The notes below the pieces were generated by a model. That model searched no databases. It was given only the letters and a program-made list of their open reading frames with translations, and was not told the origin of the DNA. DNA of 64,000 bases from Limanda limanda (Eukaryota > Chordata > Actinopteri > Pleuronectiformes > Pleuronectidae). Shown piece after piece: positions 43,056-55,529 of the stretch. The DNA is taken from positions 4,554,659 through 4,618,658 of the forward strand of contig NC_083638.1 in assembly GCF_963576545.1 (NCBI RefSeq). The letters are read 5' to 3'. How positions within the stretch are numbered: position 1 is the stretch's first letter; each line of letters begins with the position of its first letter. Position numbers and translations under genes: made by a program.

Positions 43056-43439
43056 TAAATTAAGTGGAGATTGTTAATTTAAATATAGCATATACCATCG
43101 ATATAAAATTTAGGTATGAGGCAAATTAGCAACATTAGGCATAATGGGGCATAAACGTAATTTAACACATTTTCCAGTCTCTGGTATGTAGATTATTATA
43201 CTGATGCTGCTTTTGCTTGAAATTGAATAACAACATATGTTTCTGTACAATCATTGCTGTCACATCATCACAGTATTTCAAATGCAGCTTAATATCTCAA
43301 AATAACTTTGCTGCACAGTACCAAGGGGCTAGTATGTATTCTCCACTCCGACCACTAGATGGCGGCAGAGTACTTCCAATATCTTCATGGTATGTGTAGT
43401 ATTTGCACCATCAGGCATTAGTGAGATAAAAAGACCGAA
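43056..43439 (-). repeat. Inverted repeat pair, right arm
   Basis: Reverse-complement copy of 40796-41170, about 90% similar by eye, with small indels. The arms are 1.9 kb apart. Either two insertions of one repeat family or the ends of a larger composite unit. Confidence 0.92.
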
Positions 43440-45562
43440 TTCGCGACATTCGTCAACAAGGGGTTAAGTGTGTTTGTGTGTAAATTGGTGAATTTGACAA
43501 TTACAATTCCTCCGCCCGATAATCAAACGACCAATGACAACATGATGAAACTGGAACTTGAGTTCTGATTGGCTGCTCCAGTGTCGGCCTTTCTGTCTCA
43601 TCATCTCTTTTCTTTCCATCCCTCACTCCACTCCTTCCTCCCATTCTACCTCTCGTCTCTCATCCTTCCTTCCTGGTTTATCCCGCAGGTCAGGTCAGTC
43701 CAGAGGTCTGAGGCGTATTTGTCTCCCTGGTGTAATTGCTGTCTATGTGTCTGTCACTAATAGGCCATTACCCAGGCGGTACAGTCCGGCCAGCCTGTGA
43801 GGCCACGCTGAGGGCAGCAAACACGAGGCCGGGGGGAGGGGGGCCCCTCTTTTTTTTTTTTCATTAGTCCCCTGAGGAAGTGGACCGCTCTTGGCTCCGG
43901 GCCGAGACAGGCCAGGCCCTTTTTTTTTAATGTTTTTGCAGAGCTCCGAAGCACTTTGTTGCCTCAATAAAGTTCATTTATGGGATAATCAGGCTCTGGA
44001 GGACACATGGTGCTGATTTGACTCGAATGGTTTCAGCCTGGGTCACATTCCTCCAACCAGCTCGCTTGTCTCTCTGCCTGTTCTCCATCTCTGCCTTCTT
44101 TTTTTTTTTTTTAAATTTCATCTCGTTTCTTCATCTTTTTCCACTTCTCACCTTTTTCTCACCTTTCATCCCCTGTACTCTGGATCCGCCATCATTTATT
44201 ATTCTTCCTTTCTAACACTTTGGCCGTGTTACCGCCTGATCCTGGGTTGACCTGGGATTTGCACACCTGGGAATGAGTAGCAGCGAGGGGGCAGGGGGCC
44301 CTCTCATTTCCCAGGATTTATTCCAGAGCTTTGAGGGGGACGGCGGCGGGGGGGAACGAGGGGAGGAGAGGAGAGGAGGGGAGGAGAGGAGAGTAGGGGA
44401 GGCGATCAGAGGAACGAAGAAAAAACCCGCAAGCCCCGAAAACCTGGCAGAAGGTCAAGCTTTACATTCTGAGCCTCCACCAGAGCCGAGCGCCCCGGAC
44501 ACGTGGGTCATGTGGAAGGTGTGGAAGTACATGTTTGGGATCCGTGCGTTAAAACAGATGTGTGAGGACGAGTTGAAACGCACACGCACGCCTCCGCCTC
44601 CTTTTTTATCTCCGTGGTTATTACACATGAGGCTTACGTAAGCGTTGGCCGACTCTCCCTGAAACCCAAGTCGGGACATCGTACACCGCCGTACGCTAAA
44701 CGGCTTCATCGGAGCTCAATGTTTTTCTTTTCCCTCATTAGTCGTCGGTTCACCACTAATGCCGAGTGTATCTGCTCAGCTTTTCTTCCTCCCTTCATTG
44801 ACTTAGCGAGAAACAGATGGAGCCCCCAAACCCAAAAACCGCCACATCTCCCTCTCCCCTCCGACTGTCATCCTTCCCACCGCTTCTTTCACAGTAATCC
44901 CTTTCTCTCAAACGGAAAATCGCCCCAGTTCTGCATGTCTGTTTGTGGCGTAACATACGAGACAGTGCGTGTGGTTTAATGGGATGAGGCTTTTGGGGGT
45001 TGCTGGGTGCTTTGGAAACATGGCAGAGGCCACTTCTGGTTGCTTCAGTCATCTTAAAGACATTAGGGCCCCGGGGTGTTAGCTTGAGCTTGTTAGCGCG
45101 GTTGGAAACGGGCTGTGTTTGATTCCGGGATGAGGACGGGATGAAAAGCTGCGAGTCTGGAGGGCTGACGCTGATTTGATATTGGCGTTTGGGAGTTGCT
45201 TTCGTCTTCAGCTGCGGTGATGAGGGATGTCGTGCTGGTCGGGAAGCAGCTTCAGCCAAAAACCGACCGCTCGACGTGAAGGAAGCCTCAGAGCTACAGC
45301 GAAGATTTATTACATTCAAATGGGATGAGTTTACATTCAGATAGAGAATTGAGTTGTGTGGATATTTAGGCTTTAACGTCCCGCAGCTGTAATTGAATGT
45401 ATCGCTTCAACAGCATTCTCTCTGTAAGACGGCCAGGACCCACAATGTAGGACAGATGAAAACTGAATTTGGGAATGAGTGGTCACTGTAAAACCCCTTT
45501 TCTGTTTGTGAATACAATCTAAAAAAACAGGATACAACATGCTTATGAATTAAAACACTATA
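43440..45562. other. Intergenic, GC-richer, no gene recognised
   Basis: Includes T and purine-rich runs (43850-43862, 44100-44112, 44340-44400) and a CpG-richer part at about 44440-45260 with overlapping open frames on both strands. None has a recognisable domain or splice structure. Confidence 0.4.
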
Positions 45563-45935
45563 GTCGTTTTCAGACATGAACTCCGGAAAAGTCTGCACAA
45601 TTGGGTCAAGACTTTTTCCGGAGTTTGACTTTCACACATGAAGAACGTAGCAGGAGATTATCTGGTCAGACACATCCAGCTTCAAATGTTGCGTCTTCAA
45701 AACGTCAAATATTGTCAGCTTTCAGAGTTGTCATATCCAATTGTATTATTTCTGTTTCCTCAGTTTTGTGTCTGTCTCTTGTTTGAAAAATCATCAAGGC
45801 ACATACAAAGTTTTTATTCTGGGGCTTGCAGGAAAAACTCCAGAGAATGTCTGCAGCAATGGATTCGGACTGTTGTGTTCTAGCCCTTCCGGATAATGTC
45901 AGGATATTATCCGAAGTTCAGTCCAGGGTTGAAAG
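45563..45935. mobile_element. Probable decayed MITE with terminal hairpin
   Basis: Starts 'gtcgttttcagacatgaact' and contains the hairpin 'aactccggaaaagtct'/'agactttttccggagtt' (45579-45625). Sequence of this type is common in fish genomes. The right boundary ('ccagggttgaaagtgg') is a guess. Confidence 0.4.
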
Positions 45936-46448
45936 TGGTTTATCTTGTTTGTCTGATCTATAGACAAAAAGAAAAGTTAATATCATAATGTTTTACATGT
46001 ATTTCACTGCTTGGAACAGCCAAGCTAAGCCTCCAGCTCAGGACTAACTGTTCAGTATTGATTGAGTATTTTGTTGATATGAAAACTTTGTTAGCAGAAG
46101 TGTCCAGTCTCTGTCCACCTGGCAAACAGAGCTCCCATGTTCCCTCTCTTTCAGTCCAGGCCTCTGCCAACTCCTCAGGGAAATATCTTCCCGCTCAGCT
46201 CCGTGTCCACCGGCTCGTTAGAACACTCACCACGTCTGTTTCCCGGTCACTGCTCCACAGGATGTGTAAAGTGGGTTTTTAGAACTTTTCAAACTAAAAC
46301 CAGCTGCCGACCAAACCATACGAGAACAATAAGAGGGGATGAAAAGAGAGGATTTTTCTAATGTTTATGAGCTGTGACTTGATGTAAAGATTTGTAAAAA
46401 GCAGAGGAAAGCTGCAGACTCAGGTGAGATCTCAGGAATTGTCCTCTA

Positions 46449-47125
46449 CATTTGTTTATTTGTTTATTTAGAAGGATCCCCATCAGCTCTACCCTAAGAC
46501 AGAGCTACTTTTAGTGGGGTCCACATTTAAGACAAACATACAGATATCAAACATTTAAAACATACATTACAATACCAATATTAATCATTTAGAACATACG
46601 TTAAATTACAAATATCAAAAGTTAAAATACATTAAAATAATGATCATACAATTTTATTTTACAGATATCAAAATTAACTTAGTGGTTATGCAATTTTACC
46701 TTTGTCAAGATATAAAACACTGATATATCCAATTCCATAGAAGCAAAAACTGCAAACCATGTAAGAGAATACTGCACATTTATGTACAGTACATCATCTA
46801 GTGTCACAAGTATGCTGTACCCAAGTGTTTCATTATTTGCTTTTTGAAACATACATTTACGTGTCACGTTTATAATTTCTGTTGGTAGTAGGTTCTATGA
46901 CTTCATGGCTCTGTATCCCACAGTGCGTTTAAGAAAATTGGTATTAGCTCTGGGGAGTGAAAACCTTCCTTCTATTGCTTCTAGTGGCATAGTTGTACAT
47001 AGTACCGATCCGAAAAAAACCCCCTATTATATAACTTATATTCCCAGCTGTATGCTACTAACCCTGTTTAGAAGTGGTGTCGCTATCTTTGCTGTACAGC
47101 CTGGCTCAGGTTAAACCATTTGAAG
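46449..47125 (-). mobile_element. Non-LTR retroelement remnant
   Basis: On the minus strand it ends '...ggaccccactaaaagtagct', then 'gatggggatccttctaaata', the usual tail of a fish LINE. The body is decayed; 'cacagtgcgtttaagaaaat' and following bases belong to the same element. No intact ORF. Confidence 0.6.
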
Positions 47126-49611
47126 AGCACAAGTCTGTTTTCACTTGAGGGACTTTCCAGCGTGAAATATGTTGCCAATATTTCTGACATTTTAACGCAA
47201 CATGACCAGAAATCACGTCTTCTTCATGGCTCTAAAAATAGAACCTGTCAGTGGGAGTACTGCTGTTTGGAGAGATGATGATGATGAAGTGATTTCTGAG
47301 ACAGGAAAGTAGCAGTTTTTATCTTTTCGAAACTGATATACTTTAAAGTAGATTCACGTACTTGTCAAAGCCCGACACAGCATTTTATTTTGCAGTATCA
47401 TGGGAATTAACACAGTCAGGTATAACTAGATATCTGGAAAGACGATTTGTGTTTGAAATATTAACGTTAGAGAAATCTGGTGTTCTTTAACTGACCCAGG
47501 AACAGTCCCTGTTTGATTTCCTACAGCGTCCACGTCCTGGTTTAATTTGCTGCCTCTCTTTCCTGACGCTGGCTTGGCTTTCCGTTTTGCTTTGTAGTGA
47601 ACTGATGATGATGAAGTGGTTCGGGGGGGGGGGTTCATTTCCTCAACAGAGCTGGGATTTCAGTAGCGGAGGGGTCAAAGGGTCAAACACTCAAAAAACT
47701 CTTTCTTGTCCCAGCCGTGGTTTCAGAGTTATTGTCTCGCCGGGGCCTACAGTAGATTAATTACTCAGACTGACTTCAAATCAACTTTATTGGACTTGGT
47801 GGTTTGGTGGTTGAGAGCTGAGCCAGTTATACGAGGCCATATTGTCACACACCATCTAATTAGACACATAAAGGGAAACTCTTTTCTTTGGGCAGCAGTT
47901 CACAGGATGTAAACAGGCTGTAAAACGTCCGTCTTCATCTTTTCCTCTCGTCTGTATTTGTACAATTCAAGAATCAACAACTCGTGTTTGGATTTTCTTT
48001 GTGCCAAGTTTTAATGAATTGAAGGCAGAGCTCAAATACTCCTGGTTTATTACTGACTTGTATTTCAGGGGGTAATATTATACTTTTTACTTGATTGTAG
48101 TGCATTTATTTGATGTTATATTTAATGGGAAGATTAAAGCAAATACAAACCAAATGATGATCTTATGAAATATAATATACAATGTGTTTTACAGTATGAA
48201 AATATTAGCTAATTATAATAAAGCGCATGTAGAGTGTGAAAACGGACATTTTCCAGCTTCACGTTTATCTTAATTTCATAAAACTCTGGTCTTCATCCAA
48301 CGCCTGCTTGTTTTGCATCGTCGTTTGAATTGTATGTCTTGATTAAATCATTCAGTTCAGTGTTTCTAGGTCAGATATACGTTTATAAACTTTTATAATC
48401 TGCTTTTCCAACGTTGCTTATGTAAAGTCATGCCCCTGGGTCTCTTGAAAGGCGCTATATCAATTCAAGCTATTATTATTGTTATGTGTGATGGTCGGAA
48501 AAAGGTTTCACTCGACTAAATATATCTTCAGAGAATGAACTCTTCTCGGCCTGATCCACTTTTTTAGTCTACCTGGAAAAAACCTAAAGAAATAAATAAA
48601 CAACGACGTCCTAATTGGATTTTAAGATGTTTCCACTCAGTGAATGTCACGTTCTTTTAATCATCGACTCGAACCTTTTGATGTTCAGGCAGAAACAGAC
48701 ACGTCTCGTCACTTAACCTCATAACGTCTCCTCCCACTGTGCAGAATCCCTATTTAATTGATGCCCTTTTCTCCTCATTAGGGACAAGTTGAGGCTCAAA
48801 ACACAGAGTGTTCTTCAAATTGTTGCTCTCATCGCAGGATCCTGAAGTGTGTGTGTGTCTGTGTGATCTCGGCCTGGCTGCGAGTTGTCTCCGAGCTTTG
48901 ATGCAAATTCACAGTGATTGGAGGTTTCCGCCATTCCAGTTTGTAGTCTCGGGGGAAGTGCTCCTGTTCACCTGATCGGGGTTATTTGTCTTTGACGATC
49001 TGCAGAGGCGTGCGTGTGTGTGCGTGAGCGAGTGTGTGTGTATGTGTGTGTGTGTGTAAGGAAGCCGGCATCCCACAGACCTGACTTTCATGGCCTCACT
49101 TCAGAGAGAGCTTTCCCCTGCCAAGATATCTCGCCCTTGGGGAGACCAAAGGGAAATATTTATATATCATCCGCACAACTAATATTGAAGCCAACCTGTG
49201 AGGTCAAAGCCATTCGATGGAGACCCTCGCCAGAAATGTGCAAACACACCTCGGAGGCCGCCCGCCGACCCGCTGGAGTGTCGACGCAACCACATCTCCG
49301 ACCCACTTATCCGACTTATATGTGATACACACAATTTGGACCTATTAATACCAACATGCTCCCTCTGGGACTGTGAGCTGCTGCCTGCTGCCGGAGGATC
49401 ACATGTAAACATCTGGTACTTCAGCGATGAAAACAACTCCAGCATCTAATCCCAGCAGCCGCTCGTCACCACTGCATCTGTTCTCTGTTGTTTCTCTCGT
49501 TCCTGTCAGACCCATTGGATTTGATCCTCACTAGAAGCCTCAGATGCTAACGCGGTATCAGCTGAAGCCGTGTTTTCCTCAGTTTTTTTCAGATTTGTTG
49601 TATTATTTATT
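47126..49611. other. Intergenic, possible conserved elements
   Basis: Holds an L2-type tail (48440-48485), G-run (47622-47632) and TG tract (49012-49058). Two low-repeat patches at 47740-47890 ('ctaattagacacataaaggg') and 48720-48960 ('tttaattgatgcccttttct') look like candidate non-coding regulatory DNA. No gene recognised. Confidence 0.3.
48440..48485 (+). mobile_element. L2-like retroelement 3' tail
   Basis: 'ctcttgaaaggcgctatatc' followed by 'aattcaagctattattatt', the typical 3' end of fish L2-type elements. Only the tail remains. Confidence 0.65.
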
Positions 49612-49870
49612 GCATCCATCTGTTATCTGTACTGCTTATCCGTCGGGGGAGCTGGAGCCAATCTGACATTAGACGAGAGGTGGGTTACATCCTGGACAGA
49701 TCATCAGCATTCAGGGACGACTGCTCACGTTCACACCTACGGTTTGAATTCAGAGTCTCTGATCAATCTAACAACAATCTGCATGTCTTCAGACTTTGTG
49801 AGGAAGCAGGAGTACGTGTAGAAAAACACACACAACACAGGGAGGACATGCAAAGTACACAAAGAAAGGT
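49612..49870 (-). repeat. GGATGG-tailed repeat, minus strand
   Basis: Starts 'catccatctgttatctgtac', then 'gggagctggagccaatctga', 'ggttacatcctggacagatc' and 'ggaggacatgcaaagtacac'. It is the reverse orientation of the family at 11690-11992. Confidence 0.75.
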
Positions 49871-51503
49871 TCTGATGAAGCTACATCAGCAGATACAAAA
49901 TACAATCGTCAATAATTCCTAAGATGAAGTGATGAAAACCTAATGACACAGAAATCTGGATTTGATAGATTTAATCATAAAATTTGATATAAATCTGCAT
50001 CGTCACATCGTTTTGTTTGTTCACGTACAACGCAAATTAATAACTTTATTTATAAACCACTTCTCATAAACAAATAAATAACACACAAGTAAAAACACCA
50101 CATAAAAACGTAATCAGAAAAGTATAACAACACTAAGCACCACCTGTTACAATAATAAAAACTAGAATTAAGAAAAATCAGGGCGCTACGATATATGTAC
50201 ATTTGAGTTTTACATATGAGGAATGTTTTGTTCTCTTGAATTTAAAAAAGAGGAAACTTTCATCCTCAGTTTAATGACGTCCACAAATTAATCAAATACA
50301 AACACAGACTGTAAATTAATATTTGAACAAAAAATTCAATGTGCCATTAATTCCATTACAAAGTAAATGTTCTCAGAAGTGGTTTTACTCTACTTGTGCA
50401 GGTTAACTGTTTTATTTTGACGAGTGCATATTACGGTGATAGGTTTTTAGTTCCATCCCAGCTGCAGCATCAGTCGTAGCCAGCAGAGGGCAGCAGAACC
50501 CCACATGTTCACTGCCTGATGGTGGCGAGCTCCTCTTCCAAAGCAGCAGAACGAGTGGATTGATTCCGTCACCCTCACTGGAGACTGTGCTGATGAGGGA
50601 TGAGCTCAGGGAAGCAGCTTCCATCAGAGACGCTGCAGGCGCTCCACCGCTTCAATTATTTACAATCGTTTTCACAGATTTCATCATTGTTGTGGAACAC
50701 GCCCTGATTCTTGCATGAACGCCAATCTGTGGCTGTTTGGGTGTTTTCCTCAAACACGTCCAGATGATTTTCAACACGTTGACCTTTCTCCACTCAGAGA
50801 CACGGGGTCAGACGGAGCGTGAGCACGATGGAGGCCGTAAATAACCAGGGCCGCCTCCGAGAGCAATTCACTGAAAAGTGTGATTTGTGGATACAGGAAG
50901 GACAGGAAAGAGGTTGTGGGTAGAAGAAGAAGAAGAAGAAGAAGAAGAAGAAAAAAAAAAGAAAGGGGGAGTAGCTGAGCAGAGTAAATGAAAAGAGGAT
51001 TCTTGTTTCCAGCACTCTTGTTATTGCAGCCTGCTCTGGCTGTCAGAGGACCTGCCTGACCTCTGACCTCTCTGCCAGCAGCATGAGGAAGTGGTTAAAC
51101 AGACTCATAACAAGAGAAGCTGAGGCGGGGGGGGCGGAGGGAGGGAGAGAAGTGCTGTTTCTCTGGCCGCCGGGTTCCTGTCCCTCACAGACTCTGTGGT
51201 GATTGTCTGCTGACGACCCCGGCTGCATGTTTGTGTGTCGACCTAAAAACCGCATCTCCTGGTTCCCCTGAGCGCCGGTGACCTCATTCTGCGTCTGAAC
51301 GCCGTGCTCTCTCCCCCCCCACCCCCCACCCCCCCAATCCCATTAATTCAACCGCTCTCCGCTGACCATGTGGCTGAAGTGCAGATGGATAAACCAGGCT
51401 GCTGCTCCACTGCACTCGGGCAGTTTCACGCTCATAAACGCAGTCAGGGCTCAGTGAAAGCACAGTCATCCCGCCCGCCCAATCCCTTCATGTTGTTGTA
51501 CCA

Positions 51504-51505
<2 letters not shown>
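49871..51505. other. Intergenic, simple repeats and L2-like trace
   Basis: An AT-rich part at 49920-50400 includes a weak minus-strand L2-like trace (50032-50110). A GAA/A-rich run lies at 50922-50960 and C-rich runs at 51312-51336. No gene recognised. Confidence 0.4.
50922..50960 (+). repeat. (GAA)n and poly-A low-complexity tract
   Basis: About nine GAA units followed by A10 and purine-rich sequence. Confidence 0.9.

Positions 51506-51568
<63 letters not shown>
51506..51568 (+). repeat. Compound (GT)n(CT)n microsatellite
   Basis: About 20 GT units passing directly into about 10 CT units. Confidence 0.97.
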
Positions 51569-51569
<1 letters not shown>

Positions 51570-51599
51570 GCAGTCTGGAGGGGACATGCCAGATGTCAG

Positions 51600-51712
51600 T
51601 GCTCCGTCTTGGAGCAATTAAACCGGTTGTTATGATGAAAGAATTTATTTGCCATTTGTTTCTCCTGCTCCAGACTAATTGAGTGATTGAGATCTTAATT
51701 AGATTAGCGCGC
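51600..51712. promoter_or_regulatory. Candidate conserved non-coding element
   Basis: Repeat-free stretch between two compound microsatellites. It contains several TAATT/ATTA cores ('gactaattgag', 'cttaattagattag', 'gcaattaaacc'), as in homeodomain-bound enhancers. Conservation is not tested. Confidence 0.3.
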
Positions 51713-51752
51713 TGTGTGTGTGTGTGTGTGTTTTTTTTTTTCTTTCCACCTC

Positions 51753-51787
<35 letters not shown>
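51713..51787 (+). repeat. Compound (GT)n T-run (CT)n microsatellite
   Basis: Nine GT units, an 11-base T run, a short spacer and about 15 CT units. Confidence 0.95.
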
Positions 51788-51790
<3 letters not shown>

Positions 51791-52208
51791 CTCTTTAATC
51801 CCTCATTTGTATTTAAACTCCTCGCTGTTGAAGTTGTACCTCGGTGGTTAAAGTCTTGTGTAACAGGAGCCGACTGCTGCAGGTTCTGAGCTGCTGTCGG
51901 TGATGTGATCGGGGGTGAGTTCCATTCTTGAGCTGAGAAGAAAAACCTGTGTATTGCAATGGGGCCTTGGATATCACCTGCAGGGATCAAACCATTACCG
52001 TCAAATCTTACACTGTTAATCTTTAGTTACTATAATGACTTTCACAGTAACTGATATTTTGTCCCGTCTGCACTTAACACAACAAGGAGTCGACCTGCGG
52101 TTAAAATATGACAATACTAAGTTTCTGTATCAGTGATTTTTCAACATTAACTGCACATTTTAACAACACAACTGCATTAATAATATGTTTTAAAATTTGT
52201 CACGTGTA
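51788..52208. other. Intergenic, nothing recognised
   Basis: About 420 bp between microsatellite and the remnant below; no feature seen. Confidence 0.4.
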
Positions 52209-52430
52209 ATTAATGATGTTCAGATACAATTTCTCCTTCTCGATACTGATTCCAATACCTGGACTTTGAGTATCGGCCGATTCCCGAGTACTGATCCGAT
52301 TCCTGTGCATTAAAAGTATAATAACTTGTATTACGTATTCTAACAGCTCTATGTTACTCAACCTGTGTGAAGTCATGATTGATATAATTTTCCACATATG
52401 GCCTGGCTCAGGTTAAACCCTTTGAAAAGC
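52209..52430. mobile_element. Degraded MITE-like repeat ('GAGTATCGGCCGAT')
   Basis: 'cttctcgatactgattccaa', 'tgagtatcggccgattcccg' and 'agtactgatccgattcctg' recall a common fish hAT-type MITE with nested GAT(A)C motifs. Termini are lost. The 3' part 'cctggctcaggttaaaccct' recurs at 47098-47123. Confidence 0.4.
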
Positions 52431-52528
52431 AAATACACACAAAGGACAAATGACTCACAAATTCTTTCATTATCTAGTTTGACAGTCAGAACTGAAATAG
52501 AACACAACTCATCTCCACAATGTTGTGA

Positions 52529-52915
52529 CCTCCTTGAAGAAGGTTATGTTCTCTTTGTTGTGGTATAGAACAAGAAAGAAGCCAATTATTCTGAGAATAT
52601 TATTTTACTATTATGTTAGTTTTTGAGGACATTTTCCTTGTTTTCCCAGGAAATGATTCCAGATCTTGATGGAGACAAAAATACATCAGGCAGATTTAGG
52701 GACAAATTCTGTTAAATTAGAATTTGGTGCAGATCCAAATAAAAATGTAGATCCAGTGGATTTATCTTTATGACACATAAAATCCGGCATGTGTAGTGAT
52801 GATATGAACAGGTTAAATTAGAACTTTTCTAAGTAAATATATATCTGACTTCAATATGCAATATGGTGATTGAGCAGCCGATCAGCCTCGGTGGAGGAAT
52901 GTGCTCTGAGTGCGG
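52529..52915 (+). repeat. Fish interspersed repeat, degraded copy
   Basis: Starts 'gacctccttgaagaaggtta', includes 'atttggtgcagatccaaata' and ends 'cctcggtggaggaatgtgct'. The same family as 8617-8908 and 13840-14137. Confidence 0.6.
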
Positions 52916-53898
52916 ATCTTGTTTTCTATTAAATTACATCAAATATTTGCAGCTTTTAGCTTCACATACCGATAATTATTTTGGCCTTGCTTTGACTACA
53001 GATTCACCGGATTCACACATTTGCATCAGTTTTGGCAAATAGGAAAGAGGCCTGGTCCTAAATTCTGTCCACAATGCCTCAGCTTCCTGTCCCACAACAT
53101 CTGCTCCAATCATCATGAAAAGCACTCCGCACGGCGCCTTGTGGATTACAGCATCCATATGTCGACAAAGAGATGGAGGTAAACACTGCCTGTGAGACGC
53201 TGCTGCTCTCCCGGGTTCCTGAAGTGGCCACGAGGAAATCGCTCCGGCTCAACGCCATAAAACACCTGATGCAGCCTTCAGCTCGCCGGGCTTCAACTCG
53301 TCTGTTTGTTTCTTGTGTGTAAAAGTCTCTCTGTTCCAGAAAGCAGCCGAGTTGTTTTGCATTCTAGTTCCTTTGCGAGACATCAGTTGGGTAAAAGCTA
53401 TAAATTATTTATCCATCGGTTGTTAGCGGAGATACTCGGGATGCTAATAAACTCCCGCAGTGTTTGATCTCCTCGGTACCTTCGTGCTGGAAATAGTTGA
53501 TTGTGCCCGAGCTGTATTTCAAAGGGGCTCCGCTGTTTGCCGTCTATTTATTTGATGTGTAACAGGCGACTGGTGCATGTGTGGTTAGACGGAGGTAGAG
53601 TTAATACAAAGCTTTGTGATATTATACAGGCAATGTATAGATTCGACAACCTGTGTGTGTTTGTAGATACAGATTTTTCGGTAGGAAACCGGTTGAGTCC
53701 TTTTTAAACAAAATTTAGAATAAAGAGTTGTGGTGTATTGTGGATTCAAATGATTCTAGAGATGATGAAATCTTGAACTTTGTGTTTTCCTCTCCTGCAG
53801 CAGTTTAACACAAAGATCCTCATACACTGGTTTATTTCAGTAGATTGATTTTTCCTGTCGATATATATATTTGTGAGCTGTTTGTCTTGAGAACTTTC
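52916..53898. other. Intergenic, nothing recognised
   Basis: About 1 kb without recognised repeats. Short open frames only. Confidence 0.4.
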
Positions 53899-54180
53899 AG
53901 AATCAGAATCAGAATCAGAAAGTATTTATTGCCAAGTAGGTTTACACCTACCTGGAATTTGCTCTGGTTATTGATGCATACAATGAACATAGAAACATAA
54001 AAACACAATAAATACACCACACATAAGAAAAACAATAATAATAATAAAAAAACAATATATATTTACTCACTTTTCTAATATTTATACAAGGTAGCATTAA
54101 TTTAGACAAATATATCTATATAAAAAGATATAAAAGATATAAAAAGTGAAGTAAAAGGTGAAATGCACAATGTACAATGC
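53899..54180 (-). mobile_element. Non-LTR retroelement 3' fragment
   Basis: On the minus strand it ends 'ccaggtaggtgtaaacctac', 'ttggcaataaatactttctg' and then ATTCTG repeats, a familiar fish LINE tail. An A-rich decayed body follows. Confidence 0.6.
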
Positions 54181-55465
54181 AAAAAAAACAATGAAGGCGA
54201 ATATTACTTGTGTGAGAAAGCTGTGTAATTATTCTTTTTCAGGAAGGAGGTTGATTTTTCTTTCACACCACACACAGAGGAATCAACCATTCACTGTGCT
54301 TCAGTCCTATCAGAGCCCATCCACAGGTCACATGTCTGGAAGGAAAGAAACAGTTTCAGTGACACATTTTGTTTCCTACACGGACTCGATTCCACTTAAC
54401 AACTGGTTCTGGTTCTCTGCCTCTAATTTGTTATTCTTGGTCGGTTGGTGGGGGGGGGGGGGGGGGGGTTCATGATTATAACTATCCAGTCCCTGCTGTG
54501 CCGAGTGCGGTGTTCGCTCCCGGTGAGTCGACGAGGTCGGAGCCCAGACGCCCGACACCAACCCCGACATTTTCTGTATTCACACATTAATCTTTTCCAC
54601 ATGAGCCGGCCCGACTGAAGTGCACTGTATATATATTTCACCGAGATGTTTTTCTAAGTCTGCGATAACATTATAACCACACTCTCTCTCTTTTTAAATT
54701 ATTTCCTCCTGCGCTTGTCCGAGCTGCCACTCACTGCCATAGGAGAGAGAGTGCAGCGGACAATCAAAAGCTTTCACACTCTGGGAACTTTTATGTTTGC
54801 ATTACAAGGTTAATGTTACTGTGGGCCAGAGCTCAAAACCAGCAGGTCGGTGCAGGCTGCGGGTGATTGGTCGGTGGAAATCACACGCTCGCCGGAGCAG
54901 CTCTTCATAATTGCCCCTGCAACACTGACAAAATCTAGAAATTAGTACATAAAGCATTAAGTACTCAAAAGGCACTTCTGGCAAGAATGAGTGTTATAAT
55001 ATGGGAAATATATTTAAGTGTGTATTTACAGACGTCAGTATTCATGATTGAAAATCAACAATTACTATATATTATATCACCTCAATATTAACAGCTATGT
55101 ACCACTTCAGATTGTCCAAAACATTTCCTGGTTCTTTCATTCTCATATTCACACAGACGACATTGGTCTTCAAATATATAACAGGCTATCTACATTTAAT
55201 TGTAAAATACAATATTATAAAGTTAGAGGGGAAAGCAGCATTGTAGTCAGCAAGCGTTCTATTTTATTCCCTTAAGAGATTGATGAACTCTTCGCTGCTC
55301 ACCACAAGATTTCAAATGGGAAACAGGAATAAAAAACTGTTTAGTTCAGTTACTTAGCACCCGATCGAGGATTTTTGGAGGAAAAAAGCAGCAGTGTATT
55401 GGGAGGGAAGGCTGAGTATTATCAGCATCTGGTTGATTGTTATTGCAATCATGTCAACACGTTAA
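54181..55465. other. Intergenic, G-run only
   Basis: A G18 tract lies at about 54451-54468. No gene or repeat family recognised. Confidence 0.4.
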
Positions 55466-55474
55466 CACACACAA

Positions 55475-55527
<53 letters not shown>
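55466..55527 (+). repeat. (CA)n microsatellite, interrupted
   Basis: About 30 CA units with AAAC interruptions. Confidence 0.95.

Positions 55528-55529
<2 letters not shown>

Noticed and set aside
44273..44641. 122-aa plus-strand ORF, Gly/Glu-rich
   Set aside because: Built on GGGGA/GGAGA runs; no domain and no supported exon borders.
44795..45319. 174-aa minus-strand ORF in CpG-richer DNA
   Set aside because: No recognisable domain, no splice or promoter context, and an equally open opposite strand.
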